Shown here: in pieces, positions 1 to 11,267 of the stretch | Numbering within the stretch: position 1 is the stretch's first letter | How the letters are laid out: each line of letters opens with the position of its first letter | NCBI GenBank assembly: GCA_026874595.1 | Contig: CM049314.1 | Location: 65,322,800-65,386,799 of the forward strand | Length of the DNA: 64,000 nucleotides | Reading direction: 5' to 3' | DNA from: Sipunculus nudus | Lineage: Eukaryota; Annelida; Sipuncula; Golfingiida; Sipunculidae | Made by a program: the position numbers and the translations under genes | Notes under the pieces: model-generated | What the model was told of the DNA's origin: nothing | The model's input: only the letters and a program-made list of their open reading frames with translations | Databases searched by the model: none

Positions 1-400
1 ATGTTCTAATGCAATATACAGGGAAGTCTTGGGAAATCTCCATAGAAACCTGTTATTAAGTCATGGTGACTTGTATTTGCGTACTACCGGCCAAAACATC
101 TTTGGCAATCTCAATGGAAACCTGAAATTAGGTCATCGTGACATTTTAAGATCCCAGGCAGTAAGCAGGCACTCTGCATTTATAGCTCAGCTAACTGAAT
201 ACAAGAAGGCTAGATTTCATTAGAATGACTGGACATATTATCACGGAGCTTTATCTTTTTTTTTTTTTTTGGATTTTGAAACACTTTTATAGCTACAGTT
301 GAATGGGGATACCACCTACAAACTTTGGCATTAAGATGATAAAATTCCTTATGTGGATGTCTTTCTAGCCAGCTGAGCGTCATGACCCATTAGTCACTTG
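1..400 (+). mobile_element. Partial GCTCAGCTGA-ended element (right part)
   Basis: The sequence matches the right third of the fuller copy at 11268-12770. Shared blocks are 'ATATACAGG.AA.T..GGAAAT', 'CTACAGTTGAATGGGGATAC' and 'GATGATAAAATTCCTT', and both end CAGC(T/C)GAGCGTCATGACCCAT then CACTTG (about 370-400 here). No coding potential. The left part lies outside the window. Confidence 0.75.
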
Positions 401-862
401 TTTACAACACCTCCTGGCCTTTAGCTGTCCCTTGATATGAACCAAAACGATCGTTAGCTTTTTGGTAGACATGGTATACAGCACCCACCATGTGTTAAGA
501 AATGCAATTGTAACTCTGCTTAGTTTAGTGTGAGAGTTCGCACATAATGTTAATTCCACCATTTTATTTAGCCCAGTGTCAAGATTATATGGGGTTTACC
601 ACGATATTGATGCAATACTAGGATGGATTGCGATTGCAGTGCATTTGCCCCATATTGCACGTGTCACGACTGGAGTAGACTTAACAGTCCAACATAAATG
701 TGTACGGAGTCTTATACTCACAGCTGGGACAAACGAGGATGTTGATCAGCATGTTGCTGTGCCCCACACAAAAGGTTCAAAATGTAAGATCCGACACCCA
801 TTGTCATTCCCTAGTGCAATTAATTTACCAAGAAATCCTAGTCGGCCACCAATGGTGTTTTT
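388..862. repeat. Duplicated block A, segment 1 (copy at about 20850-21440)
   Basis: Collinear with 20850-21440 over many blocks, for example ACACCTCCTGGCCT, GCTGTCCCTTGATATGAACC, ATATTGATGCAATA and GGGACAAACGAGGATGTTGA. Divergence is clear but the order is kept. A gene-like frame at 576-875 is not preserved in the second copy, so I call this non-coding duplicated DNA. Confidence 0.8.
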
Positions 863-3474
863 AGCGAACCTGTGAGGTTATGCGATGGTGTGGCGTCGTC
901 CGGCGTCCGTCGGCCGTCGTCCGTCGTCTGTACGTTAACCCATACTCTCTTGAAAACGGCAAGAGTTAGCATCAAGAAATTTTCTGCAAAAAATTAGTAA
1001 TCTAAAAAACTATCGGATTTTGCTTATTTTTTGGCTAACTGCATTTTCGTAGATTTTATAGAGAAAAAGCTAAAAAAAAACTTTAAAAATCTTCTCCTCC
1101 GAAACTGTTCAGCCAAATTGTCAAATATTTCACAGAAATGATCCCTAGAACAATCTCTTTCAAGTTTGTTCGAATAGTTTAAGTTTGGTGATTTTTGGCC
1201 GAGTTACAGCTAGTTGAACTTAGTCACCTGACCAAAAAAGCATACTAAAATTACAATCATAGAAACGGCTGGAGCTGTCAATCACCAAATTTTATGCCAA
1301 TGTTGGTCACATGAGTCATGTCTGAAATTCAGGTATTGGTGAGGCCACCTTCATCGGCCTTTTTTGAACGGGGGTCATCAGTGCCCGTTTCATACTGACG
1401 GCTACAAAAAACTTCTTCTCTGAAACCATTTGGCCAAATTGTTTAATATCGCACAGAAATGATCCTAGGGTAGTGCTTTCTGAAGTTTGTTCAAATGGTC
1501 TCAGTTCAGTGACTTTTGGCTGATTTATGGGAAGCTGAATTTAGTCAGTTGCCATAACAGCCCATTTTAGCTCAGTTGCTACAAAGATCTTCTTCTCAAA
1601 AACCACTGGGCCAAATTCTTAAATCTCACACTTTAATCATCCTTAGATGTTGATAATTCAAGTTTGTTCAAATGGTTTTGGTTCTGTGATTTTTGGCTGA
1701 GTTATTGGAAGCTTAACTTAGCCATTTTGCTTTATTTTCCCATATTAGTTATAAACATGCAAAACGTTTTTTGACTGACGCCACTGAGGCCAATTTGTTT
1801 AATATTTTACAAGAATAATCCCTTGAATAATTCTTATAATAATTGTCTTTTATGGTTCCAAAGAATCAATTTTGGCTGAATAATAAAGATTGAATTGAGT
1901 AATTTTACCATATATGTTAGCTGTGTGAAGCAGATACATCTAGCCTGGAATCAGTTTATCAGTATCCGTTACATCAAGCCTCCAGACATTTAGATTTCAG
2001 GTTATCTTTGGTTAATATTGACAAGAATGTTTTTTAAAAACTTTTAAAAAATGTAGATTTATGATTTTATATATTCCTCATGCCAGGCAATGTTAACAAT
2101 CACAGGTATACGTTAACCCATACTATTTCGAAAACGACTGTAGCTAGCATCATGAAATTTAATGCAAAAAATTAGCCATCTGAAAAAAATCTGCATTTTC
2201 TTAGATTTTATAGAGAAAAAGCTAAAAATACTTTAAAACTCATCTCCTCTGAAACGGTCAAGCCAATTTGTTAAATATTTCACAGAAAAAGTCTTTTATA
2301 CCATCTCTCTCAAGTTTGTTCAAATGGTTCAAATTCTGTGAATTTTGGCGGAATTACAGTAATTTGAACCTAGTAATCTGTCCAAAAAAGCATACTTAAA
2401 TGACTATCTCAGAAACGGCCAGAGCTATCATCACCAAATTTTATGCCAGTGTTGGTCACATGAGTCATATATGAAATTCAGGTATTGGTGGCGCCACCAG
2501 CATTGACCTTTTTTTGTACGGGGGTCATTGGTCATCTGTATATCAACCCATAATTTCTCAGAAATTGCAGGAGCTACAATCCCCAGATTTTATGCAACTA
2601 TCTGTCACATATCAAATGTTGTGGGATTCAGCTTATGTTTTTTGCTATCTGCATTTACTTAGATTTTATAGGGGAAAAGCTGAAAAACCTTTAAAAGTCT
2701 TCTTGTAAACGGTCCAGCCAAATTTTTCAATATTTTACAGAAATGATCCCAGAGGCAAGCACTCTCAAAGTTTGTTAAAATGGTTTGCATTTGATGAATT
2801 TTAGTGGAGATAAATGAATTTGAACGGTCATTTGGCCAAGTAAGCATACTGACATAGTTATCTCAGAAATGACAGAAGCTAGCATTACCAAGTATTGTGC
2901 AAATGTTGGTCACATTAATCATATTTGAAGTTGCAGATTATGATGTGCCACCTACATTGACCTGTTTTTTATGGGCAAAAATCTCATAATTTTAGCCTTT
3001 TTCAGCTTAAAATGTTTATGATGAACTGTCAAGTTGAATCGTTCAATTTTTCAAAAGAATTATCGTAGGACATGGTTCTATCTATAATATCAGAAAAACT
3101 TAAGTTGGTCTTATGGCCATTATTATGTCTAACTCAAACTGAGGACTGCAAAACTGTTCTTCTACAAAATTATTGTTTCAATTATAACTTCTGTTACACG
3201 GCACAAAAATTATTCTTAGGTGGCCTTTTTTCAAGTTAACTTGAATGATTTTTGGCAGAATTATTGGACCTTTAACAATGAAAGAATTGAATCTTTTATT
3301 TTTCTAGATATTTTGATAAAAAGTTTATGAATATTTCAGCTTGAAAAAAAGCTTTTTTTGGCCAAAGTCTTTCAGTATGTGTGAACAGATTTGCTAACAG
3401 GCCAAGATTGTGTCTGTATATTTACATAGGTTAAGAAACTGCCAACTGTTTCAGATTTGGCAATAGATCAAGAG

Positions 3475-3795
3475 TTCATTCAGTGCAGCCAGATATAGGT
3501 CAAGAGTTCGGTCGGTGTAGTCAAGCACAAGGCATGTGATCCCCTCATGGGTGACACGTGAACACGTCGTGGGCACCATGTGATCACCTCATGGGTGTCA
3601 TGCCCCTCAGGGCTGCATGTTGAGCCAATCTATTTATAGCTTTGGCAGACTGCCAACTGTATCAGATTAGGCAACAGGTCAAGAGTTCACTCAGTGCAGC
3701 AGGGGACAGGTCAAAAGTTCACCCAGTCTAGCCAGGTGCAGGTCATGAGTTCACTCAGTGCAGTAGCCTGAGCTAGCAAATTTGTCACAGTTCAC
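3475..3795 (+). repeat. Degenerate tandem repeat (GGTCAAGAGTTCACTCAGTGCAG)n
   Basis: Units built on CAGGTCAAGAGTTC.CTCAGTGCAGC recur about every 35-45 bp (roughly 3480, 3500, 3675, 3710, 3740 and 3790) with interruptions. They lie inside the composite insertion. No coding frame. Confidence 0.6.
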
Positions 3796-4207
3796 TCGGG
3801 GCAACTGCCTTTCTCACCTAAGCGTGGTCAGCCCCATGTATCAGACTTAAGGTAAGTTTGATGTATTGGCCTAATATTTTGACCTGTCGATGTGTCTTTG
3901 ATGGGTTTCTCGTTTACAAGACAGGTGTCACCACCTACAATGACATTTGCACAGTGTGTGACTTTCATGCCTGCTTATTTCTATAGAGGAATTTGATATA
4001 TCATCCTGAAATTGGGCATATTTATACCTATCGTATTTTAATTATCGTATACTTGTCGTATACAAGACTGGTGGTGCCACCTACAATAATTTTTCGCACA
4101 TTGTGTGTCCCTGCTTATTTCTCAGGAGGGGTTTGATATATCAGTCTGAACTTGGTCATATGTATATACCTCTGAAACCTTTTTGTATACAAGACTGGTG
4201 GTGCCAG

Positions 4208-5310
4208 CTACAACCATTTTTAGCTCAGCTGACTGTAAGTCAACTGAGGTATAGGAATGGCGCTTTGTCCGTCGTCCATCAGGAAGTCCGGCTGTCCGTT
4301 AGCAGGGCACAAATCATAACAGCTGGTCCTAGAAACTTCTAAGTGAACATCCAGGGAGGTCAACAATTTCCTTGGAAACCTGAAATATGGGTCACTGCGA
4401 CCTTTTTCCTTTGAGCTATGGGGCATGAAAGTACCCCCTCAGAATAATAAAAAAATTGATACAAAACCTCCAATACATTGATAATTAATGCATGGTTTGT
4501 CATGAATCTTGCCTTGAATATTGACCATGACTAGTTTTGTCAGTTCCTGAAACGTGGTGGTTTTCCTATTTTAACAAATATTTTTCTATTTATTTACTAT
4601 AAAATGACAACAATCAGCTGTCATTACATCTGGTGTCCCAAAACCTGGTGTGTTTATTGATCAAAAGTGGATGCCCTATACTAATCACCTTGTCTGTCAG
4701 TCTGTCTGTTTGTATGTCTGTCTGTCTGTCTGTCAATCTGTCCATCCACACAAATTAGTTTCCAGATGATAACTCCAGTTAAGTTTAATATATTGGTTTT
4801 CAAACTTAACTTATAAATGGCCCACCACTAAAGTAAGAACCATGTTGATTTTGGGGTCCAACGGTCAAAGGTCAAGGTCACAGGACCCATTTCTTTAAAA
4901 GGAATGTGTATGCATTTGAAGCCAAACTTTTCATCGCAAACCTTCCATCTTCAAGATATTGCTAACCTGCCACTAGGGGAAGATTCTGTTTGATTTTTTG
5001 GTCATAGGTAAAGGTCAAGTTCACAGGGCCCATCCATTCACAAATTAGATTATGGATGATAATTCTGCTTTGGATAGACACACTGACTTCAAACTTGATT
5101 AAATAATGACCAGCCACATGTGTATATTCATTTTGATTTTCAGGGTCCAGCGATCTAAGTTGAAGGTCACAGAAGCCACACCTTTAAAAAGATTGTGGAT
5201 GCACTGTAAATCAAACTTTTCATCCTGAACTTTCCAACGTTCACACATGGCTTACTTGCCCAAAGTGAAGAAACCTGTAGAAACTGAGCGTTGAGACCCA
5301 TGGGTCCCTA
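4208..5310 (+). mobile_element. GCTCAGCTGA-ended element, + orientation, nested
   Basis: Left end TAGCTCAGCTGACTGTAAGTC, then TCCGTCGTCC and 'TTAGCAGGGCACAAATC', as in the 11268 copy. The right end carries GAGCGTTGAGACCCATGGGTCCC, the family terminus. A TCTG microsatellite lies at 4690-4735. No protein is encoded. Confidence 0.65.
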
Positions 5311-5488
5311 GTAATGTTGTGTGCACCCATGCCAGAATTTCAGCAGTGGTGTTTGTGTAATTGTTTCTTATTCAAAATGTTTAGTACCTGCATTGTTCAT
5401 ATACATGAGAAGTCATGGTCCAGCATTGAAGCATTATACCTGGTGTATTTCCCAATGCACAGGTTCGCATTAGGCCTGTAGGCCTTGT

Positions 5489-6066
5489 TTAATTTAAAGT
5501 GACCTGTCAAAATGAACTCCGCATCAAAGCCCTTTATTCAAACAGAAATCATCACAGAAATGGTTATTTTAAAAAGGTAATTAATTCTCTTCATATGTGG
5601 AACATACAGCCTAAAAATAGGACCACAAATCAGACTTTCACTATGAGCGTTGTGTGTTTTGCATCAAAAGGAAACCACCCCACTTTGTTTAAATACATAA
5701 TTCATGTCTGGGTGACATGGCTCTTCCAAAAAAAAAAAAAAAAATCATATAGACTTTGTAATCTTGACCTCTAGTTGCAGTGTCATTATCAGCCAGATCA
5801 AGCAAAACTCAAATTGTAAAAGTTCATATGAACAAAGATTTGAAATGCAAGGTTTATGTTTGGTAAAAAAACAGTTTTTAATGACTTTTCTTACTTATGC
5901 ACCTCACGGTCACATCATTAAACAGTGTTAATGCACACCCTTGTTTTACGGAAAGTCCTGGAAAATGGGCATTACAAACTCCAGGCTATAAAACTTTTTT
6001 TGGTCCTATCATTTAGTGAAAGTGTCCTGGGAAAAGAGCAGATGGACCTTGTTTGATAAAAATCAA
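5489..6066. repeat. Duplicated block A, segment 2 (copies at 21440-21720 and 23283-23600)
   Basis: 5495-5730 aligns with 21450-21715 (CAAGTGACCTG, AGCCCTTTATT, ACCACAAATCAGACTTT) and 5750-6060 aligns with 23290-23590 (CTTTGTAATCT, AACAAAGATTTGAAATGCA, ACTTATGCACCTCA). The A run at 5729-5745 marks the place where block B carries an extra 1.56-kb element. Confidence 0.8.
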
Positions 6067-6067
6067 C

Positions 6068-6877
6068 ATTTTTATACGTCTGTCATATGGCGGGAGTATT
6101 ATTGAATACCAACTGTCCATCCGTCTGTCCGCTCATTTACTTTTAGTGTCGCCGCGATAACTTCCCGGGGCTTTGGCGGATTTTCACCAAACTCGCTATA
6201 ACTACTAACCACCATATTATCTCACCCGAATTCGATAATCGTCAAAATCCACGCATATTTAATAAGGTTTTGGGTCACTAGGCCACTTTGTACTGTCGCC
6301 GCGATAACTTACGGAGAATATGAAGGATTTTGAAATATCTCGCCTAAGTTCGATTTCCGGCAAAACCCACGCATATTTTATGAGTTCAGAGGTCACAGCA
6401 CTTTGGGGGCACCATGGTGACTTAACAAATATCCTATTGATTTTCATTAAACTCAATATACAGATTTACACCTCATTTAAATTCTCAGCAGATTTCACGC
6501 ATATTTAATGAGGTCACAGGTTACCAGGCTGCTTTGTAGTGCCATTATGATAGCCATTTTGTGATTTCGCCGCGATAACTTACGAAGAATATGAAGGATT
6601 TTGATAAGACTCGTCTGAAATTGTAATCAATAAAATATCTCCCCTAAGTTAGATTTCCAGCAAAATCCACCCATACTTAATGAGGTCAGAGGTCACCGCA
6701 CTTTGGAGGCACCTAGGTGACTTAACCAAAATCCTATGCATTTTCGTGAAACTCGATATACATATTTACCCATTTCTCACCTGAATTACCTTCTCATCAA
6801 AATTCATGCATATTTAATGAGGTCAGAGGTCACCTGATACACGACGGGCGTATGATGCGCGTTGCGGCGCTCTTGTT
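6068..6877. mobile_element. Interspersed element with internal subrepeats and DR1-like motifs
   Basis: It starts ATACGTCTGTCATATGGCGG and ends ACGACGGGCGTATGATGCGC. It is absent from the matching place in block B (23590-23610). Internally it repeats 'TCGCCGCGATAACTTACG' (6296, 6566; a variant at 6147) and 'GCATATTTAATGAGGTCAGAGGTCAC'-type segments (6370, 6490, 6680, 6808). Two subrepeats contain a perfect AGGTCA-G-AGGTCA (6683, 6820). No open frame is maintained. Confidence 0.7.
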
Positions 6878-6954
6878 TATGCTTTGTAATAAGTTTAATA
6901 ATAATCATGGAAGCAACAACAAATCTCCGTGATATCATATTTAATAATAGTATT
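6878..6954. repeat. Duplicated block A, segment 3 (copy at 23605-23690)
   Basis: ATGCTTTGTAATAAGTTTAA, GAAGCAACAACAAAT and GTGATATCATATT are shared with 23607-23690. The match breaks off where the next GCGAACCTGTGAG element begins. Confidence 0.8.
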
Positions 6955-7945
6955 TAGCGAACCTGTGAGCTAATGCGATGGCGCAGCGTCGTCCGTCCGC
7001 CGTCTTCCGTACGTTAACCCATGCTACCTTAGAAACCATTAGAGGTAGTATCTCCAAATTGCATGAAATTATCAGTCATATGTCAATCTTTTTCGGATTG
7101 AACTTATTGTTTGGGTATCTGCATTAACTTCAGTTTTACAGGGAAAAAAGCTTAAAACCTTTCAAAATATTCTTCTCCGAAACCGTCCAGAAAAATTGTC
7201 CAATATTTCACAGAAATAATCCTAGAAACAATCTCTCTCAAGTTTGTTCAAATGCTTCCAGTTCGGTGATTTTTGGCCAAGTTACAGGAAGTTGAAAAAA
7301 GCATGCTAAAATTACAATCTCAGAAACGGTTGGATTCACCATCACCAAATTTTTATGCCAATGTTGGTCACCTGAGTTATATATGAAATTTAGGTATTGT
7401 TGGCGTCACCGACATCGGTCTTTTTTGTACGGGGGTCATCAGTGCCCGTATCATACTGAGGGCTACAAAAAAACTTCTTCTCTGAAGCCACGTGGCCAAA
7501 TTGTTGAATATCGCACAGAAATGATCCTAGGGTAGTGCTTGTTTTTAAGTTTGTTCAAATCTCAGTTCAGTAACTTTAGGCCGAGTTATGGGAAGCTGGA
7601 TTTAGTCATATGCCATAACAGCCCGTTTAAGCTCAGTTGTGGCTACAAAGATATTCTCAAAAGCCACTGGGCCAAATCCTTTAATTTCACACATTAATGG
7701 TTGATAATTCAAGTTTGTTTAAATAGTTTTGGTTCAGTGATTTTTTTATACGGGAAGCTGAACTAAGTCAGTTTGCTGTATTTTCCTGTGTGTGTGATAA
7801 ACCTGCAAACCATTTTTTCGACTGACGCAATATTTTACAAGAATAATCCCAAGAATAATTCTTATAACAATTGACTTTAATGGTTCCACACGAGTGATTG
7901 TGTACACTTCTGTGTACAGATGGCAGTATGGGATAAATCTTTTAT
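6955..7945 (+). mobile_element. Second GCGAACCTGTG element, left part
   Basis: It begins TTAGCGAACCTGTGAGCTAATGCGATGG like the element at 863, then follows that element through 'GTACGTTAACCCATGCTACC', 'CAATATTTCACAGAAAT' and 'GGGGTCATCAGTGCCCG' (1371 and 7433). It breaks off near 7945 at another repeat. No coding potential. Confidence 0.65.
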
Positions 7946-7996
7946 AAAGGTTTGTCTGGTGAATATCTGGGGATACTACGGCATCCATTTCTAGCT

Positions 7997-9372
7997 GTAT
8001 CCACCAATACGAAGTTTTGCGGATACTATGCGCCGCCGCCGCATTCGTTTCCGGAGAACTCCTCTGAGACTACTAAACTGATTTTTTTCGAAACTTACAC
8101 CATTATCGGGTCACATGTGAACTGGTGCCTAACCAATTGGCGTTGACCTCTGACCTTTCCTCTATGCCCAGCGTCCATTTGTGCGTCTGTTTCCACACAT
8201 AAACCCACATATCTCGGGAACCGTTTGACCGATCAGGAAAATTTTTTGTACATATGTAGCCCTTGGATAGCTTTATTAAATACACAAAATATGGTGGCGC
8301 GACCTGCAACCATGTTTGCACAGTGTCCATCTGTATGTCTGCCTTGGGTTAAAATCACTCATATCTCTGCAGTGGTTTGACTAATTCACCTGAATTCGGC
8401 ATGCGTAAACATCCTGGATAGCTTTCTTGATTTTATGACAGGTGGCGCTGTCTTTATTCACGTTCACGCTGCAGACATCCATGCTTATATCTCCGGACTC
8501 GTTTGACGTATTTTCCTGACAATTTGCATGTGTATAAATCTCACATAGCTCTTTACTATACGAGAAACTGGTGGCGCCACCTGCAACCATTTTTGCATTG
8601 CGTCCGTCTGTTTGTCTGCCGTGGGATAAAATCTCTCATATCTCGGCAGTGGTGTGACATATTTGCCTAAATTTTTGCAGGTTTATACATCCTGGATAGC
8701 TTTCTTGATTGTATGACAGGTGGCGCCACCTACATTCTAATTTACGCATCAGACATCCAAGCTTATATCTCGAAAACCGTTTGACCGATTGGGCCAACAT
8801 TTTGCATGTGTATAGATCTCACATAGGTCTTTATTATACACAAAACGGGAGGGGCCACCTGCAACCATCTTTGCACAGCGTCCGTCTGTTTGTCTGCCAT
8901 GGGCTAAAATCACTCATATCTCAGTAGTGGTTTGACTTATCTGCCTAAAATTTTGCGTGTTTATACATCTTGGATAGCTTTCTCGATTTTTTGGCAGATG
9001 GCGCCACCTACATTTATGTTAACGCTGCAGACATTCAGGCTTAAATCTCCGGACAGGTTGGACATCCCCCTGAAATTTGGTATGTGTATAGATCTCACAT
9101 AGCTCTTAATCATATACAAAATTGGTGGCGCCACCTGCCACCATTTTTGCACAACTCCTTCTGTTTGTCTGCTGTGGGATAAAATCACTCATATACATGT
9201 AGTGCATTGACTTATCTGCCTTAAATGTTGCATATGTATACGACTTGGACAGCTTTCTGTTTTTTGTGGTAGGTGGCGCAACCTACATACACATTTCGGC
9301 TGCAGACTTCCATGCTAATACGCAACACACCTCACTCTATTTCCTCTTGCCGCTCAATCCATGCTTCACTTC
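7997..9372 (+). mobile_element. Element with about 280-bp tandem units and a terminal hairpin (copy 1)
   Basis: Units centred on GGTGGCGCCACCTGCAACC, followed by (T)TTTGC(A)CA..GTCCGTCTGTTTGTCTGCC, lie at about 8293, 8571, 8850 and 9124. The left end has an imperfect hairpin GTATCC...GGATAC (7997-8026). The right end fades at about 9370. An inverted copy with the same ends lies at 48113-49507. Every unit also carries CATATCTC(G)G..(A/G)(A/C)CGTTTGAC. No protein is encoded. Confidence 0.75.
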
Positions 9373-10755
9373 ACCCGTTCGACTCTGATTTTGGCTGATA
9401 CACGTAGTCGCTTGTCGACTACCCGTATTCTAGTTTGTTTATTTTTTTTGTGTGGTGCTAGCATCTTTGAAATTTGTTGGCAATAGGGTTGCTAGGTCCA
9501 AGCCCTTTGTAATGCCCTTTTATTTGGAGTGATTTGCAGTATTGGCCTGAAATTGTGCATATCCATAGATCTTAGACTCCTCCCTCTTGGGCCTTTAGAC
9601 TGGTGGCGCCATCTGCAATCATTTTCTCGTGGCGTCTACCCGTACATTTGCTTTGCGTGAAAATTGCTCATATCTCAGGTGTGGGTCAAGGTATTGTTCT
9701 GAAATTTGGCATTTGATCCATCTTGGAAAATTTTTCATAAATCACACAGGTGGTGCCATCTACCTTTCCGTTTTTGTCTAATAAATTAATGCCCCCTTTT
9801 CAGGAGTGATTTTCAGTATTGGCCTGAAATTGTGCATATCCATAGGTCTTGGACTCTTCCATCTTGTACTCAAGACTGGTAGCGCCATCTGCAATCGTGA
9901 ACCAATCACGGCTGGTTGCTCGATCTACAATTGTTTTCCCGTGGCGTCCTTCTGTACATATGCTTTTAGTAATATTGTTCATATCTCAGGAGTGGATCAA
10001 GGTATCGTTCTGAAATTTGGCATGTCCCTATATCTTGGAAAGTTTTCTCAAAAACCAGACAGGTTGCGCCACCTACCTCCCTGTTTCCGTGAACACATTA
10101 ATGCTCTTCTTAGGATCAGTGTGCTGTATCGGCCTGAAATTGTGCTTATCCATAGATTTTGGACTCCTCACTCTTGTACTCGAAACCAGTGGTGCAATTG
10201 TTTTCCTGTGCTGTCCAACCGTACTTGTGCTTATATCTCGGGAGTGGTTCAAGGTATTGGTCTGAAATTTAGCATGTCAATCCATCTTTCTCGTAAACCA
10301 GACGGATGGCGGCAGATGTTTTCGTTGATTAATTAAAGCCCCATTCTCAGAGTTTTGGTGGACTATATTCAGGAGTGGTGTGACATTCCACTCAATCCCT
10401 CTCTTACTTCACCCGTACCAATCTGACCTTAGGGGATACACGTTGTCCCTTGTCGACTGCCTAACAGTGGTTTGAAGTATCTGTCAGAAAGTTTTAATGT
10501 CCGTACACAACAGTGGTTTGAAGTATCAGTCAGAAAGTTTTCATGTCCGTACATCTTTAATGTCTTTCTCGTACGCAAGACTGGTGGTGCCACATAAATA
10601 ATGTTTGTGTTTTGTGCACCCATGACATATTTCAGCAGTGACGTTTGTGTAATTTGTGCATGGACCCGATTCAAAATGTTCAGTGCTTGAATTGTACATA
10701 TAAATCTCACACATGTACTTGAAAGTAACGGTTCAGCATGGAAGCATTATACCTG
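9373..10755 (+). repeat. Diverged relatives of the 280-bp unit and their flanks
   Basis: Units with 'GGCCTGAAATTGTGCATATCC' occur near 9550, 9820 and 10130, with GGTGGCGCCATCTGCAATC at 9602. The segment CTTCACCCGT...GATACACGT.GTC.CTTGTCGACT occurs at 9360 and again at 10400, so a 1.04-kb stretch is duplicated. The end (10620-10755) resembles 5330-5445. An open frame at 9806-10336 runs through these units and is not gene-like. Confidence 0.55.
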
Positions 10756-11266
10756 ATTATATCCACCCTTTCTATGTCTCTAACAAAATTGGAATATTTT
10801 ATCTGGAAAATATAACTTCTTTCCATGCGCAAAATCGTTGTTTGTGATCGATTATGCAAAAATACAATCGAATCAATCGATTACGAAAGAAAACGACCAA
10901 TCATCAATGTTATTTGGCACACCACCATTGTGTCAAAAGTTTAACCTACATTTACCTGGGAAATTGTTTACCATATGTCATGAAGGTGGAAACTACAAAA
11001 GGATTTATAGTTACAAACTTACTGCAGATTATTACAAAGTTACACAAATATTCCCCGGGAAATCTTGAATCATTCTTTGTCCATTCAACCAGGACTGGGG
11101 CATCAGTCTTTGGAGATACGTCTAAAATGCTATTTATTTAGTTTAATGTGTGAAAATGCAGTAAAAGAAGTCTGTGTAAAGAAAATGAAATATTTGATTT
11201 GATGAAGTTTTTACTATTAGATTATCTGTGCACTTTTCATGAATTCACATGCTGCATTGTTTTTAA
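10756..11266. repeat. Duplicated block A, segment 4 (copy at 25370-25640)
   Basis: It matches 25390-25640 in order: ATGTCTCTAACAAAAT, GATTATGCAAAAATACAATC, CTGGGGCATCAGTCTTT, GAAATATTTGATTT and CACTTTTCATGAAAT-like blocks. The corresponding part of block B lies inside the last TUBGCP3 intron. Between segments 3 and 4 block B holds the last TUBGCP3 exon; block A has only repeats there. Confidence 0.75.
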
Positions 11267-11267
11267 G

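Larger units (their letters stand above)
863..5488. mobile_element. 4.6-kb composite insertion with GCGAACCTGTG terminal inverted repeats
   Basis: Block B (21435-21460) runs straight from GTGTTTTT to AATTTCAAGTGACC, whereas here those flanks are split by 4.6 kb, so block B is the empty site. GCGAACCTGTG at 864-874 is inverted as CACAGGTTCGC at 5458-5468. The left part has (GTCC/CGTC)n at 897-930 and about 1.2-kb internal subrepeats (compare 930-1330, 2107-2520 and 2530-2950). No long frame or transposase is visible, so it is presumably non-autonomous. A related left end starts at 6955. Confidence 0.7.

Noticed and set aside
576-875. 99-codon frame as a gene in the duplicated block
   Set aside because: The matching region of block B (about 21150-21430) does not keep the frame, and there is no splice or domain evidence.
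9806-10336. 176-codon frame as a gene
   Set aside because: It lies across repeat units that are diverged relatives of the 280-bp element; the frame is not kept in sister units.
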